Origin: UTCFX2 sp963726375 | GTDB lineage: Bacteria; Chloroflexota; Anaerolineae; Anaerolineales; UBA4823 | Reading direction: 5' to 3' | NCBI GenBank assembly: GCA_963726375.1 | Contig: CAVSCE010000008.1 | Span: forward strand, 496,001-560,000 | DNA length: 64,000 nucleotides | Part shown: positions 30,795 to 40,516 of the stretch, piece after piece | How positions within the stretch are numbered: the first letter of the stretch is position 1 | How the letters are laid out: each line of letters starts with the position of its first letter | Translations under genes and position numbers: made by a program | The notes under the pieces: generated by a model | What the model was told of the DNA's origin: nothing | The model's database searches: none | What the model saw: only the letters and a program-made list of their open reading frames with translations

Positions 30795-31479
30795 CTATAT
30801 TGTCACGCTTTCGCCGGGTTTGAGCAGGCGCGGCTCGGTTTTCGTCTCTGCAGCGACCCGGGCAGCCCAGGCTTTTGGATCTTGCTGGATCAGCCCCCAG
30901 GTGTCGTAATGATACGGGACGACCAACCTGGGTTTCAGCAGCTTGACGGCGCGCAGGGCGTCATCCGGTCCCATGGTGAAGTTATCGCCGATCGGCAAAA
31001 AGCCAGGTCCAGCCCTTCGTCGCCAATCAGTCCCATATCTCCAAACAAGCCGGTGTCGCAGGCAAGATAGATTTTTTTTGCCATCTTTATCTGTGAGCAG
31101 GAAGCCGCATGCCAGCCCGCCATAAGACCCATCCGGAAGAACCGAGCCGTGGATCGCCGTCGTCAGCTTGAGATAGCCGAATGGGTGCGTATAACCGCCG
31201 CCCGGCTGCTGCCCGTGAGTTTTCAGGTCCCTGGCGGTCCCTCAGCCAGCCGGCGATCTCGACGTTTGCGATCACCGTTGCCCCGGTCCGTTTCGCGATC
31301 GAGACGTATCGCCGATATGGTCGAAATGGCCGTGTGAAACAGGATGAAATCCGCCTGAACCTTTTTGGGGTCGGCGGCTGCCAGGGATTGTCGTGAAAGA
31401 ACGGATCCACCAGGATATTCAAACCTCCTGTTTCGATTGCCAGGGCAGAATGGCCCAACCATGTCACTTTGCAGCTCAT
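30795..31479 (-). pseudogene. Metal-dependent hydrolase, UPF0173 / UlaG-like MBL fold, several frameshifts
   Basis: Joined frames give an MBL-fold hydrolase of about 227 residues. The start is MSCKVTWLGHSALAIETGG, then LNILVDPFFHDNP and ADPKKVQADFIL. The HxHxDH region follows, then VSIAKRTGATVIANVEIAGWL, KKIYLACDTGLFGDMGLIGDEG and PIGDNFTMGPDDALRAV, ending VVPYHYDTWG. This is the UPF0173 family, related to L-ascorbate 6-phosphate lactonase. At least five changes of frame fall between 30935 and 31400. It may be a decayed gene or an error-rich stretch. It neighbours the GMC remnant. Confidence 0.75.
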
Positions 31480-31524
31480 AATATTTCCATTTCTCCATTC
31501 CATGCGAAAACATATGTGAAGTTG

Positions 31525-32974
31525 TTAAAAAAGGTCCGAATATTGGATCGCCACACCAAACAGCAAAAACAGGACGACCGCCAGGATGACCCAGGCCCAA
31601 AGCCCCAGGGACCAGCGCAGCCATTTTGGAAAGCTCACCGCGCTCAGACCCAAACAGATCAGCAGGACAGGGTTGGTAGGGTATGCCAGGTTCGAGAAAC
31701 CGTCGCCGAAACAGTAGGCTGATACCGTCACCTGGCGGGTGATTCCGACCATTTCGGCCAGCGGGACATGATGGGTATCAGCAGGAAAGCTTTGGCCGAG
31801 CCAGAAGCGATAAAGAATTCAATCAGGAGGGTGAATAGAAAGATCAAAATCACTGCTGCATAGGGGCTGAGACCTGAAATTGCCTGGGATGCGGAATGCA
31901 GGATCGTGTCCAAAATCATGCCCTGGGTGATGATGTGTTTGATGCTGGCTGCCATCAGGATCAGCGGGACTGCCGGCGCAATCCCGATCAGCCCGTCCAG
32001 CGCGGCTTTTCCAACCGTCCGGGCTGAGGCTCCGCTGAGAAGCCCGGCGCTGATCCCGCCGATGAAGAAGAGCAAACCGACGATCGGCATAGAGAAGAGG
32101 GCGACGGCAGGGAAAAATGGCGCGGCGACCAGAACGAGCAGGATCAGGAGATAAAAATCAGAAAAACAGGAACTGCTTTGCCCAGGCGCGCAGTTGAGCT
32201 TTCTGCACCGATCTGGAGATGGCTGTAGCGCATCCGGCTGGCCTGATCCTCAACGAAAACAGGAGAGAGCTCAGGCTTTTTCTCTACCTTTCGGGCATAG
32301 CGAACCAGGAAGATGGCGAAGATCAGGTAGATCACCACGAATGCGATCACCCGCAGCCAGGCGCCGGAAAAGAGCGGCAGGCCCGCCAGAGTCTGGGCGA
32401 TCCCAATTGTGAAGGGATTGGTGATTGCGGCCGAAAATCCCATGTTCACGGCAAGGATGCTCATCCCCAGACCAACGAACGCATCCCACCCCAGAGAATA
32501 GGAAAGGGCCAGCATCAGCGGAACGAGCGGGACGACTTCCTCGAAGATCCCGAAAAATGCGCCGATCGCCATAAAGAAGAACGAGATTATCAATAAAAGC
32601 AGGTATTTTCGTCCTGCCAAGGCTGCCACCATCCTGGCGACGACCTCTTTCAGCAGGCCGGTTTTCTCGAGGACAGCGAAAGAGACGCCGACCATCAGCA
32701 AGAAGATGATGATCGTGATGATCGTAAGCGCATCAGGGCCCCAGAGCACTTCGAGCGGGGCAGTGAGCCAGCGCCAGGGAGGGTAGTAGGGAGATGGGAC
32801 GTATTGGAATGAGGTAGGGTCGATCACCTCACGACCAGCCACCTCGATCCGATCGTAGGTCCCGGAAGGGACGATCAGCGTGAGAATCCCGGCGAAGAGC
32901 ATGAAAAAGAACAGGATTGCGACCGACTGCAGGAAAGATTTTTTGCTGATCTGAGCGCCCGCTTTTGGTTCCAT
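31525..32974 (-). CDS. YfcC-family transporter (basic amino acid / C4-dicarboxylate carrier type), two frameshifts
   Basis: About 483 residues when repaired, with roughly twelve transmembrane helices. The start VAILFFFMLFAGILTLIVPSGTYDR is characteristic of the YfcC/DcuC-related family. FFGIFEEVVPLVPLMLALSYSLGWD and NMGFSAAITNPFTIGIAQ carry the two conserved motifs of the first half, and FIASGSAKAFLLIPIMSP with ISAYCFGDGFSNLAYPTNP those of the second. Shifts are near 32150 and 31760; at the second a C seems missing from a run. Members include arginine/ornithine-type antiporters. A PLP decarboxylase gene lies upstream on the same strand, 290 bases away, so a decarboxylation/antiport partnership is possible. 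Confidence 0.83.
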
Positions 32975-33264
32975 GGATCAAGCTCCGAGGGAAGGAGTAG
33001 GTTTACAGTGGTGCTTAAGTATACACCGCGGCGGCAAAATGAAGGCTGGCAGGTATGACCATCACCCGATCCGATTGTTGGTATTTAATCATAAGCCTGA
33101 TCAGGAAAGGAAATATACCCTGTCAGTCAAGCAGGATTGGGAAAAATCCCCCGGATATCCCCCAAAGGGGGATTGTTCTGTAAAGATGGATGAAGCAATC
33201 GATCATCCCGGTTTAAAAAAAATGCGAATTCCATTTGAAAATTATTTCTAAATCTACCTGGAAC
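32975..33264. other. Intergenic region with a C5/G5 hairpin
   Basis: 290 bases between the permease and the decarboxylase. ATCCCCC (33157-33163) and GGGGGAT (33167-33173) form a tight hairpin with a 3-base loop. A copy of the sequence AAATCCCCC lies just upstream. No T-run follows on either strand. A plus-strand frame here has no homology. Confidence 0.45.
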
Positions 33265-34625
33265 TTACGATATTTTTGAGGTCTCCTTATTTGCAATCCT
33301 GATTATCGCTGCCAGGCTGCGCTCAACATCTGCGCTGGTCGTCGCCCAGCAGGAGACGCTGATCCGCATCGCAGTCTGGCCCTGCCAGACCGTCCCCGAG
33401 CACCAGCAGACCCCATCCTGCTGGACCGCCTGGATCACGCGCAAGGTCGTTTCGGCATCCCCAAACGAAACCAGCACCTGGTTGAGCACCACATCATTCA
33501 GGATTGAATATCCGGATGAAGACAGCCCTTCGGCGAAACGTGCTGCGTGCTGGCAGGAGCGCTCGACCAGGTCTGCGAGACCGGTGCGCCCAAGCGAAAG
33601 CAGGGCCGCCCAGACTTCGATGCCGCGGGCGCGCCGCGACATTTCCGGCGTATAGAGCCCCGGCTCGCGCTGTTCTCCAAGAATCAGATAGGATGCGCTG
33701 CAGCTCATCGCCCGGCGCAGGTGTTCTTCACGCCGGCAGATGACAATCCCGCAGTCGTAGGGGACATTCAGCCATTTATGAGCGTCCAGCGCCCATGAGT
33801 TGGCGGAGGCGGCGCCAACCGTGAGATGGGCTCTGGCTGGAGAGGCCGAGGCCCACAATCCAAACGCCCCGTCGATGTGCACCCAGGCGCCGCGTTCGTG
33901 AGCTGCAGCGCAAATTTCTCCGGCGGGATCAAAAGCGCCGGTATTGACATTTCCGGCCTGCAGGCAGATGATCGTCGCAGGATTTGGTTCTGGCATTCGG
34001 GATGGGATGATCCTGCCCTGAGCATCGACAGGCAGGTGGATCACGCGATCACGGCCGAGGCCGAGCAGGCTGACCGCCTTCAGCAGGCTGACATGGACCT
34101 CGCGCTGACCAATACAGAAATTTCGGGCGCGCCAAACAACCCCTGCGATTCAACATCCCAACCGAGATTTTTCAAGACCGCATGGCGTGCGGCGGCCAGG
34201 GCGGAAAAGTTCGCCATCGTCGCGCCGGTGACCAAACCGACGCCAGCCTCAGGCGGCAGCCCGAGAACGTCCAGCAGCCAGCCGGCGGCGACTTCCTCGA
34301 TCTTTGCGGCGATCGGTGAGGCGACCACCATGTCGGCGGGCTGGTCCCAAGCGCCGGCGAGCCAGTTTGCTGCCAGCGCGGTGGGGAGGGTCCCCCCGGT
34401 GACAAAGCCGAAATAGCGCCCGCCGGTCGAAGCCACGGTGGCAGGCGAGCCGATCTCATCGAGCCGGGCTAAAATGTGTTCAGGTTCGCGCGGCAGGGCT
34501 GGAAGGGGCTCGTCCAACTCGCTCAGACGGGCGAGCGCAACCGGGGAAGGAAAGACGTTTCGGCGGTCGAGCTCTTCCAGATAGCGAGCTGAAATTTCAG
34601 CTGCAGTTTTGAGGAGTTTGTTCAT
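33265..34625 (-). CDS. PLP-dependent group II amino acid decarboxylase, one frameshift
   Basis: About 453 residues of the aromatic amino acid/glutamate decarboxylase fold. The N-domain has ASTGGRYFGFVTGGTLPTAL and GLVTGATMANFSALAAARHA. The second half has VHIDGAFGLWA and the PLP lysine in SWALDAHKWLNVPYDCG. A shift lies near 34090, where a base appears missing between VLVSA and EVHVSLL. Restoring one base gives a whole number of codons. The substrate cannot be fixed from sequence. It starts 14 bases after the hydrogenase maturation protease gene and may be the last gene of the hydrogenase transcript. Confidence 0.85.
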
Positions 34626-34639
34626 CAGGTACCAGCGCT

Positions 34640-35107
34640 TCAGGATGCGGAGATGAAATGCGTTTGAAGATAACGGGAGGCCTGCTCTACAGCCTGTTCA
34701 ACTTCTGCGGTCAGCGGCGCATTGAAGGCATTATCACCCGGCTGGATGCCCAACAGCTCGACTGCGCAGCTGAACTCGCTGACCAGATAATCGGCGAAAA
34801 TATTCAAAGGAAAGGTATGCGTGGAGGGCAAGCCAACCGCATCGCGCCAGTTGAGAAAGCGCAGGGTACCGGGAGGCTCTCCCATTTGAACGGCGTCCAC
34901 CAGGATCACCCGGCCTGGAGCGAAACGTCTAAGCAGCCCGGTGAAATTCTCGGGGACCGGGCCAGTCTCGATGACGAGCAGGTGGGGGTTGTGAGCTGCG
35001 AACGGCTGGAGGCGGCGGGCAACTTCCAATCCAGCTGCGTCATCACCGCGCAGCTCGTGGCCGATCCCGAGGATGGCCAGGCGTGCAAGCGATGAATTGG
35101 GACTCAT
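34640..35107 (-). CDS. [NiFe]-hydrogenase maturation protease (HycI type)
   Basis: A 155-residue endopeptidase that removes the C-terminal peptide of the hydrogenase large subunit after nickel insertion. It starts LAILGIGHELRGDDAAGLEVA, the family signature with the nickel-sensing acid residue (D in GDDAAG). VILVDAVQMGEPPGTLRFL carries the second conserved Asp and STHTFPL the conserved His. The ATG overlaps the stop of the ferredoxin-like gene (ATGA). Its presence matches the C-terminal extension still present on the large subunit encoded at 36460-38127. Confidence 0.92.
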   Translation of the reverse strand: MSPNSSLARLAILGIGHELRGDDAAGLEVARRLQPFAAHNPHLLVIETGPVPENFTGLLRRFAPGRVILVDAVQMGEPPGTLRFLNWRDAVGLPSTHTFPLNIFADYLVSEFSCAVELLGIQPGDNAFNAPLTAEVEQAVEQASRYLQTHFISAS

Positions 35108-35538
35108 CTCAGGCTGATTTCAGCAGGCACGCCTTCCACCGGTTGGTCCGAGCATTTCAGGAAAGCTTCGATCTGAGCGCTGTCTCCAAAATAAATCGTG
35201 AAGGGTTCTTTATTCAGAGCGGCGAGCTCCCAATTCTCATCAGACATATCCAGGCACTTAAAGCGGCAGTTCTGGACGCATTGAGAGCAAAACGTGCAGC
35301 GGTCCAGGTGATAGCGCATCACAAATGTCTTGGTCTGTTTATCGTTGACGACCATCTCAATCGCATCTGACGGGCAGTCTTTCGCGCACAAACAGCAGCC
35401 CGTGCATTTTTGGGGATCCCAAACTAGCGCACCGCGCAGCCGGTCGGGGGCAACCGTACGCTCGAACGGATATTTTTGGGTGATTGGTTTTTTAAATAAC
35501 GAGCCCAACACATCTCGAAGCATCGTCGCCAGTTTCAT
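35104..35538 (-). CDS. Hydrogenase 4Fe-4S subunit (NuoI / EchF-like)
   Basis: About 144 residues with two 4Fe-4S sites, CTGCCLCAKDCP and CTFCSQCVQNC, each CxxCxxCxxxC. It is expected to pass electrons between a soluble donor such as ferredoxin and the small subunit. The start at 35538 (MKLATMLRDVLG) follows the NuoH-like stop by one base and has AAAGG upstream; a longer frame to 35568 overlaps the neighbour without homology. The N-terminal helix and membrane-facing loop match NuoI-type proteins. Confidence 0.92.
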   Translation of the reverse strand: MKLATMLRDVLGSLFKKPITQKYPFERTVAPDRLRGALVWDPQKCTGCCLCAKDCPSDAIEMVVNDKQTKTFVMRYHLDRCTFCSQCVQNCRFKCLDMSDENWELAALNKEPFTIYFGDSAQIEAFLKCSDQPVEGVPAEISLR

Positions 35539-35539
35539 T

Positions 35540-36463
35540 TTACATACCTTTCCAGACAATCCAGCCAATCATAATTAAAAATTGTGCAAGCACCAATAAT
35601 GCGGCGTAACGCCACCAGCGGACTACCTGGTCAATCCGGAAGCGGGTCAAGACGACCTGGAATGTGGCCAGGATGAAAAGCAAGGCCAAGGTTTTAATCA
35701 GGAATTCCAATGGGCTGTTGACGCCATTCAGGAAGAAGGCTGCGATCAAGGTCAGGCCGACAACGAGCTCCACGGCTTTGGCTAACTTGAACAAAGCCAA
35801 CCCTCGACCGCTGTATTCGGTGAGCGCGCCGGCGACGATCTCGGTTTCGGCTTCTGGAGCGTCAAAGGGCGGCAGCTCGAGCTTGCCCATCAGGCCGACC
35901 AGAGCGACCAAGAAGCCGAGCGGTTGGGTGAGCAGCAGCCAGCGCTGGCTGGCATAGAAGTTGATTTCGCTGATCTGCCAGGTTCCAGTGAGGATTGCGG
36001 GGCCGAGCATGGCCATCAGGAACGGCGCTTCGTAGGAGAAGACCTGAGTCAGGGTTCGGGTTGCCCCGATCAGCGAGAAGCGGCCGAGCGTATTCGCGCC
36101 AGCGAGACCGAGGCAGAGCGTCGGCAGGCTGAGAAGGTAGATGGTAACGATCAGGTCTCCGGGGAAGCTGAAGGCGGGAGCAAGCCCAAACAGTGGGACG
36201 TAAAGTCCAGCCGTCAGCGCTCCGGCCAGAGCAAAGATCGGCAAGCCGACGAAGAGCAGGCGCTCAACCCCTTCAGGAACGACTTCTTCCTTACTTAAAA
36301 GCTTGATGATATCCGCAACGGGCTGAAACCAGCGCGGACCAATGCGGTTCTGCAGACGAGCGACAAATTTGCGCTCGACCCACTCATAGGCCAAGCTGAA
36401 AATCAGCAGGAATAGACCGGTGGGGAAAAACAGCAAATTGGCTATGTTTTGAATGGCGCTCAA
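35540..36463 (-). CDS. Hydrogenase membrane subunit (NuoH / EchB / HycD-like)
   Basis: A 307-residue membrane protein with eight or so helices. It has VERKFVARLQNRIGPRWFQP near residue 28, diagnostic of NuoH/EchB, and PPFDAPEAETEIVAGALTEYSG near residue 195, the acidic quinone-/proton-channel segment shared with complex I. It anchors the hydrophilic arm and couples electron flow to ion movement. Its ATG overlaps the large-subunit stop by four bases. Confidence 0.94.
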   Translation of the reverse strand: MSAIQNIANLLFFPTGLFLLIFSLAYEWVERKFVARLQNRIGPRWFQPVADIIKLLSKEEVVPEGVERLLFVGLPIFALAGALTAGLYVPLFGLAPAFSFPGDLIVTIYLLSLPTLCLGLAGANTLGRFSLIGATRTLTQVFSYEAPFLMAMLGPAILTGTWQISEINFYASQRWLLLTQPLGFLVALVGLMGKLELPPFDAPEAETEIVAGALTEYSGRGLALFKLAKAVELVVGLTLIAAFFLNGVNSPLEFLIKTLALLFILATFQVVLTRFRIDQVVRWWRYAALLVLAQFLIMIGWIVWKGM

Positions 36464-38127
36464 CGGCTGCCTCCAACCTTCCGCCTTTTCGACAGAGCTT
36501 CAAATGGGACGATTTGTTTTTCGCCATGAACATCACGGAGCAGGACTGCCCGGTCATTGCAGGAGAAGCAGGGATCAATCCCGGACAGGATCAGCGGCAC
36601 GTCTGCAAGCTGATGGCCAATCACGAGGGCGGCGACTGATGCAAAATTGCAGATGCTCGGCGTTCTAACTTTGATTCGCTCAGGCTTCTCGCCGCCGTTG
36701 CTCTTGATGAAATACAGCAGCTCACCGCGCGGCGCTTCCACCCGGCTGATCGTCTCACCAGCAGGGATCTTGCGGGGCATGCGAGAAGTCAAATCTCCTT
36801 CAGGGATATGTTCCAGGATGGTGAGGATCGCCTGGCAGCTGATCAGGCATTCCTTGATGCGGACGATGAACTTTGCTTCGAGGTCGCCGGCTGTTGCACG
36901 GGCGCTATTTACCGGGAAGGTCTTATATGAACCGTATGGGGATTCAATCCGGATGTCGCGAACGACACCAGAGGCGCGTGCGGTTGGCCCTACCACTCCG
37001 AGGCGCTCGACATCTTCGGCGGACATCACACCCACATTACGCGTCCGCTGCAAAAAGGCTACGTCCGTCGAAACGACTTCCAGATAGTGGTTCAGGCGCT
37101 TCTCGATGAATTCGATCCCTTTGCGGATCGTCTCCGTGTTGGCACTGTTAATATCATTCTTCACACCACCCAGGACGTTGATCGAGTAGTTTACCCGATT
37201 TCCGGTAACATCCTCCAGCAGGTCCATTACTTTTTCTCTGTCACGCCAGGAATACATGAACAGGGTTTCAAAGCCGGCCTCATGTGCGGCGACGCCCACC
37301 CACAGCAGGTGGCTATGGATGCGCTCTAACCCGGCGACCAGCTCGCGGATCGCCTGGGCGCGCGGCGGCGCTTCGACGCCGGCAAGCTTTTCAACGCCCA
37401 GGCTGTAGGCCAAGGCATGGGTGTGCGAACAAATTCCGCAGACGCGCTCAAACAGGTAAAGATTTTGGGTCCAGTTACGGTCTTCGCAGGCCTTTTCAAT
37501 ACCGCGGTGGACATAGCCAAGCCGGATGGAAGCCCCTGTCACGACTTCGCCATCTACTGCGAATTCGAAGTGACCAGGCTCTTTGAGGGCGGGATGCTGC
37601 GGGCCGATCGGGACGATAAATACCTCTTTAAGGTTTCCACCGGACCGCAGGCGATGGTTTTCCGGTCTTTCACCGGCAGACTTTCCAGGACTGCGTCTTT
37701 GCGCAGGGGATATACGCCGTCCGGCCAATCGTCCGGCAGGAACAGCCGGTCCGGGTTCGGGGTGTTGTCAACGACGATTCCGAGCATTTCTATCAATTCG
37801 CGCTCGTACACGCTCGTCGAAGGAATGATGGAACAAATGCTCGGCACGTGCGGATCTTCGCGGCGGCATGCGGACACGCAAGCTGACAATTGCGGCACCG
37901 GAGCAGAAGTGGTACAGGGCTTCGATCAGACCGGCTTCAACGCCAGCATCCAACCCGGTTATGGCGGAGAGATAACCCCATTTGGCATCGATCAGAGCAG
38001 CAACTGCCGCAGGCACATCGTCCGGTTGGATGATTATATCCAGCCGGTTCGCTTCTGGGGTCAGGGTTTCGAGGGTCCATTCAGCAAGCAGCTGAACAGC
38101 AGTTTGAAGTCTGGCTTCGGTATTCAT
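36460..38127 (-). CDS. Group 4 [NiFe]-hydrogenase large subunit, HycE-like NuoC-NuoD fusion, two frameshifts
   Basis: The NuoC-like N-domain begins at the ATG at 38127 (MNTEARLQTAVQLLAEW) and includes YERELIEMLGI. It runs into the catalytic domain at LKEVFIVPIGPQHPALKEP with no start codon between them, so I read one protein of about 555 residues, as in HycE. The nickel ligands are present: CGIC in RVCGICSHTHA and DPCFSCNDR near the end, followed by a 25-residue tail for the HycI-type protease. Shifts lie near 37860 and near 37640. They have opposite sign, since the first and last frames agree. Complete cysteine motifs make it a true hydrogenase rather than complex I subunit D. Confidence 0.9.
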
Positions 38128-38594
38128 GATTTCTCCTTCGGGTCCAGGCTGTGCAGCAATTTGATGACGCCATCAATGATCGCTTCAGGGCGAGGAGGGC
38201 AGCCAGGGATGTATGCATCCACCGGGATCACCTCATCAATATGTCCGATGACATTGTAGCAGCCCTGGAAAGCGCCCCCTGAGATGCCGCAGGAACCGAC
38301 CGCAACGACAAATTTCGGATTGGGCATTTGTTCGTAGATTTGCAGCAACCGCTCTCTGGCCTGACGAGTGACCGGTCCGGTGCAGATCAGCACATCGGCA
38401 TGGCGAGGGCTGCCCTGGAGTTTGACGCCGAAACGTTCCAGGTCGTAGCGCGGGGTGAGGGTCGCCAGAATTTCAATATCGCAACCGTTACATGACCCGC
38501 TGTTGAAATGAATCGCCCAGGGCGAGTTGATCCGCGCCCAGGTTCTTAATCCTTCAACAGCCTGGTCGATTGTGTTTTCAAGTGAAAAGCTCAT
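38124..38594 (-). CDS. Group 4 [NiFe]-hydrogenase small subunit (NuoB / EchC-like)
   Basis: A 156-residue small subunit with the proximal 4Fe-4S ligands in FNSGSCNGCDIEI, LICTGPVT, VAVGSCGISGGAF and AYIPGCPPRPE. Here CxxC replaces the CC of complex I NuoB, typical of energy-converting hydrogenases. It lacks a Tat signal, so it faces the cytoplasm. It overlaps the large subunit start by four bases. Intact frame. Confidence 0.93.
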   Translation of the reverse strand: MSFSLENTIDQAVEGLRTWARINSPWAIHFNSGSCNGCDIEILATLTPRYDLERFGVKLQGSPRHADVLICTGPVTRQARERLLQIYEQMPNPKFVVAVGSCGISGGAFQGCYNVIGHIDEVIPVDAYIPGCPPRPEAIIDGVIKLLHSLDPKEKS

Positions 38595-38614
38595 CGATAA
38601 ACTCCTTTATCCGA

Positions 38615-38930
38615 TTATCCAAGGATCAGCGCAACCAGGGCCACCATCAGGCCGATCAGGTAGATCCCAGACATCCAGGTTAAGCCACCCGTGCCCAACA
38701 TCAGCACCCCCAGGTGGAGGATCGCGAAGAAGAGTGCAATCACAAAAAACTGGCGATATCCCGGGGCACCGCCGACGGTGTGATCGGCTTCACCGCCAGA
38801 ATACAGACTGGATTTTACAGCAGATGTCTCTGCCTCGACCAGCCAGCCGCCGACCTATTCCCGATAAGATGGCTGACAGGATCAGGAAGATGATAAACGC
38901 TACAGGCGGGGTGAAAATCCATTCACTCAT
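38615..38930 (-). CDS. NuoA-like hydrogenase membrane subunit, one frameshift
   Basis: A short gene recovered by joining two frames. It starts MSEWIFTPPVAFIIFLILSAILSG. After an extra base near 38840 it continues VKSSLYSGGEADH, then FFVIALFFAILHLGVLML and a last helix ending at a TAA at 38615. Three helices and the middle loop match the complex I subunit A/Fpo A pattern; the length becomes 104 residues. GGAG lies six bases before the ATG at 38930. It sits between the antiporter-like and small-subunit genes. NuoA-like subunits are absent from Ech and Hyc, which makes it notable. Confidence 0.75.
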
Positions 38931-38952
38931 AATCAACTCCTCTTCAAACGGT

Positions 38953-40492
38953 TCAATTCAAGCCAAAGGCGGCCATAAAGGCTGTGCTCGCAGGGACTGT
39001 GAGCCACTCGACGAGACCCGGGAAAAAAGCCCAACAAAACCACTGCAAGGCTTAAAATGACCAGAGGGATCGTCATTTGAACTGGGATTCGGCTGGCGCC
39101 GGATATGGCTGACGAAGTATTCTTACGATAGACCGCGTTCACCATTGGAGCATAGTATGCCAGCGAGAGGACGCTGTTCAGCGCGGCAAAAATTACCAAT
39201 AAACTAAGAATGACGTCTTGAGAGCTAAAACCGGAGACAAAGATCTGCCATTTTGACATAAATCCAGCCAAAGGAGGCAGGCCGCCCAAACCCAGAACGG
39301 CAAGGCTGAGCGCCAATGCGGCGATGGGGAAACGCTGGGATGCTCCAGCGAGGTCTGCGACCGTCAATGCTGCGTGCTTCGTTTCACCGCCGGCACTGGA
39401 GCGCTCGACTGCAAAGAGCAGCGAACCGGCTGCCAGGAAGGCCAGGCCTTTCATCAAGCCGTGATTGAACAGGTGGAACAGGCCTCCTTGGGCTCCAGCA
39501 GCCTGACCGGCATAGAGAGCGACTCCCAGGCCGAATACGATATATCCGACGTGGCTCAGGCTCGAATAAGCCAGCATACGTTTGACCTGCTTCTGGCGCA
39601 GGGCCATCAGGTTGCCAACCAGCATATTCAGAGCTCCGGCGGTCAAGAAGACAACTCCCCAGACCGAAGTCGGGTAGCCGCTGGAATCAAGCCCAGCAAG
39701 CGGTCCAAGCGAGCGCAGCATCGCAATTAAACCTGCTTCGATGACGATGCCGGAGAGCATTGCACTGATTCCGCTGGGGGCCTGCGTATGGGCATCCGGC
39801 AGCCAGGTATGCATTGGGACCAGGGCGGCTTTGACGGCAAAACCCGCGAGCATCATCCCACCAGCCGCCAGAAGAATCGGGCTTTTGACGGCTGCCGCCT
39901 GGATTTGGTTCAGATCCAGCGTGCCGGTTTGCATCAGCACCAGGGAGATGCCTAACAGCACAAAGACAGAACCCGTGGCGCTTTGGATCACATACTTTAC
40001 ACCGGCTTCAAGCGAGGCGGGTTGATCCCGATAGAACGTGACCAGCAAATAGGAGGAAACAGCCATCGCTTCGAACCAGATCCACAAATTAAACAGGTCC
40101 GCTGCGCATCCCAGGCTGATGATCACGCCGCACATGGTCAGAAGCATGGCGTAGTATTTCTCTTCACCATCTTCGCCCCGCAAATAGGGACCAGAAAAGA
40201 GCACAACAAGCGTGGTCAGAACGAGCACGACAGCGGTCAGAAGCAGACTGAGCCCGTCAAAGCGCAGCGGAATTGACCCGGCCTGGGCTGATAATACACC
40301 AGATTTTTGGAATTCAGCTGCAGTCAGGACGAAGGGCACCCAGGTTAACGCAAGCGGGATGAAAGCCAGCAGTGCAGGCAAACCTTTGTGCTTAAGACCT
40401 GATCGTCTAGCTGATATTCGACAGATAAGATAGACCAGCGGTGATGAAAGGAGGGGGATGGCAATAAGCCAGATAAAAACAGGGATATTCAT
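38953..40492 (-). CDS. Antiporter-like proton pump subunit (NuoN / MrpD-like), frameshift near the C-terminus
   Basis: About 512 residues with about 14 helices. ADLFNLWIWFEAMAVSSYLLV holds the conserved glutamate, AALVPMHTWLPDAHTQAPSG the discontinuous helix of the proton-conducting subunits, and KRMLAYSSLSHVGYI the second key lysine region. It resembles NuoN/MrpD more than NuoL. The last 30 residues read correctly only with a change near 39028: FFPGLVEWLTVPAST, ending at 38953 instead of 38933. It couples hydrogenase activity to H+ or Na+ transport. Confidence 0.9.
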
Positions 40493-40516
40493 AGCTCTAC
40501 TCGTTTTTGGCGGATC

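Noticed and set aside
32973..33251. 92-residue plus-strand open frame upstream of the decarboxylase
   Set aside because: No homology that I recognise, poor start context, and overlaps the C5/G5 hairpin.
34080..34120. Programmed frameshift in the decarboxylase
   Set aside because: No slippery heptamer or downstream structure is evident, and many other genes carry similar one-base breaks.
37417..38259. 280-residue plus-strand open frame
   Set aside because: It lies antisense to the hydrogenase subunit genes, whose translations carry clear catalytic motifs; its own translation has no recognisable features.
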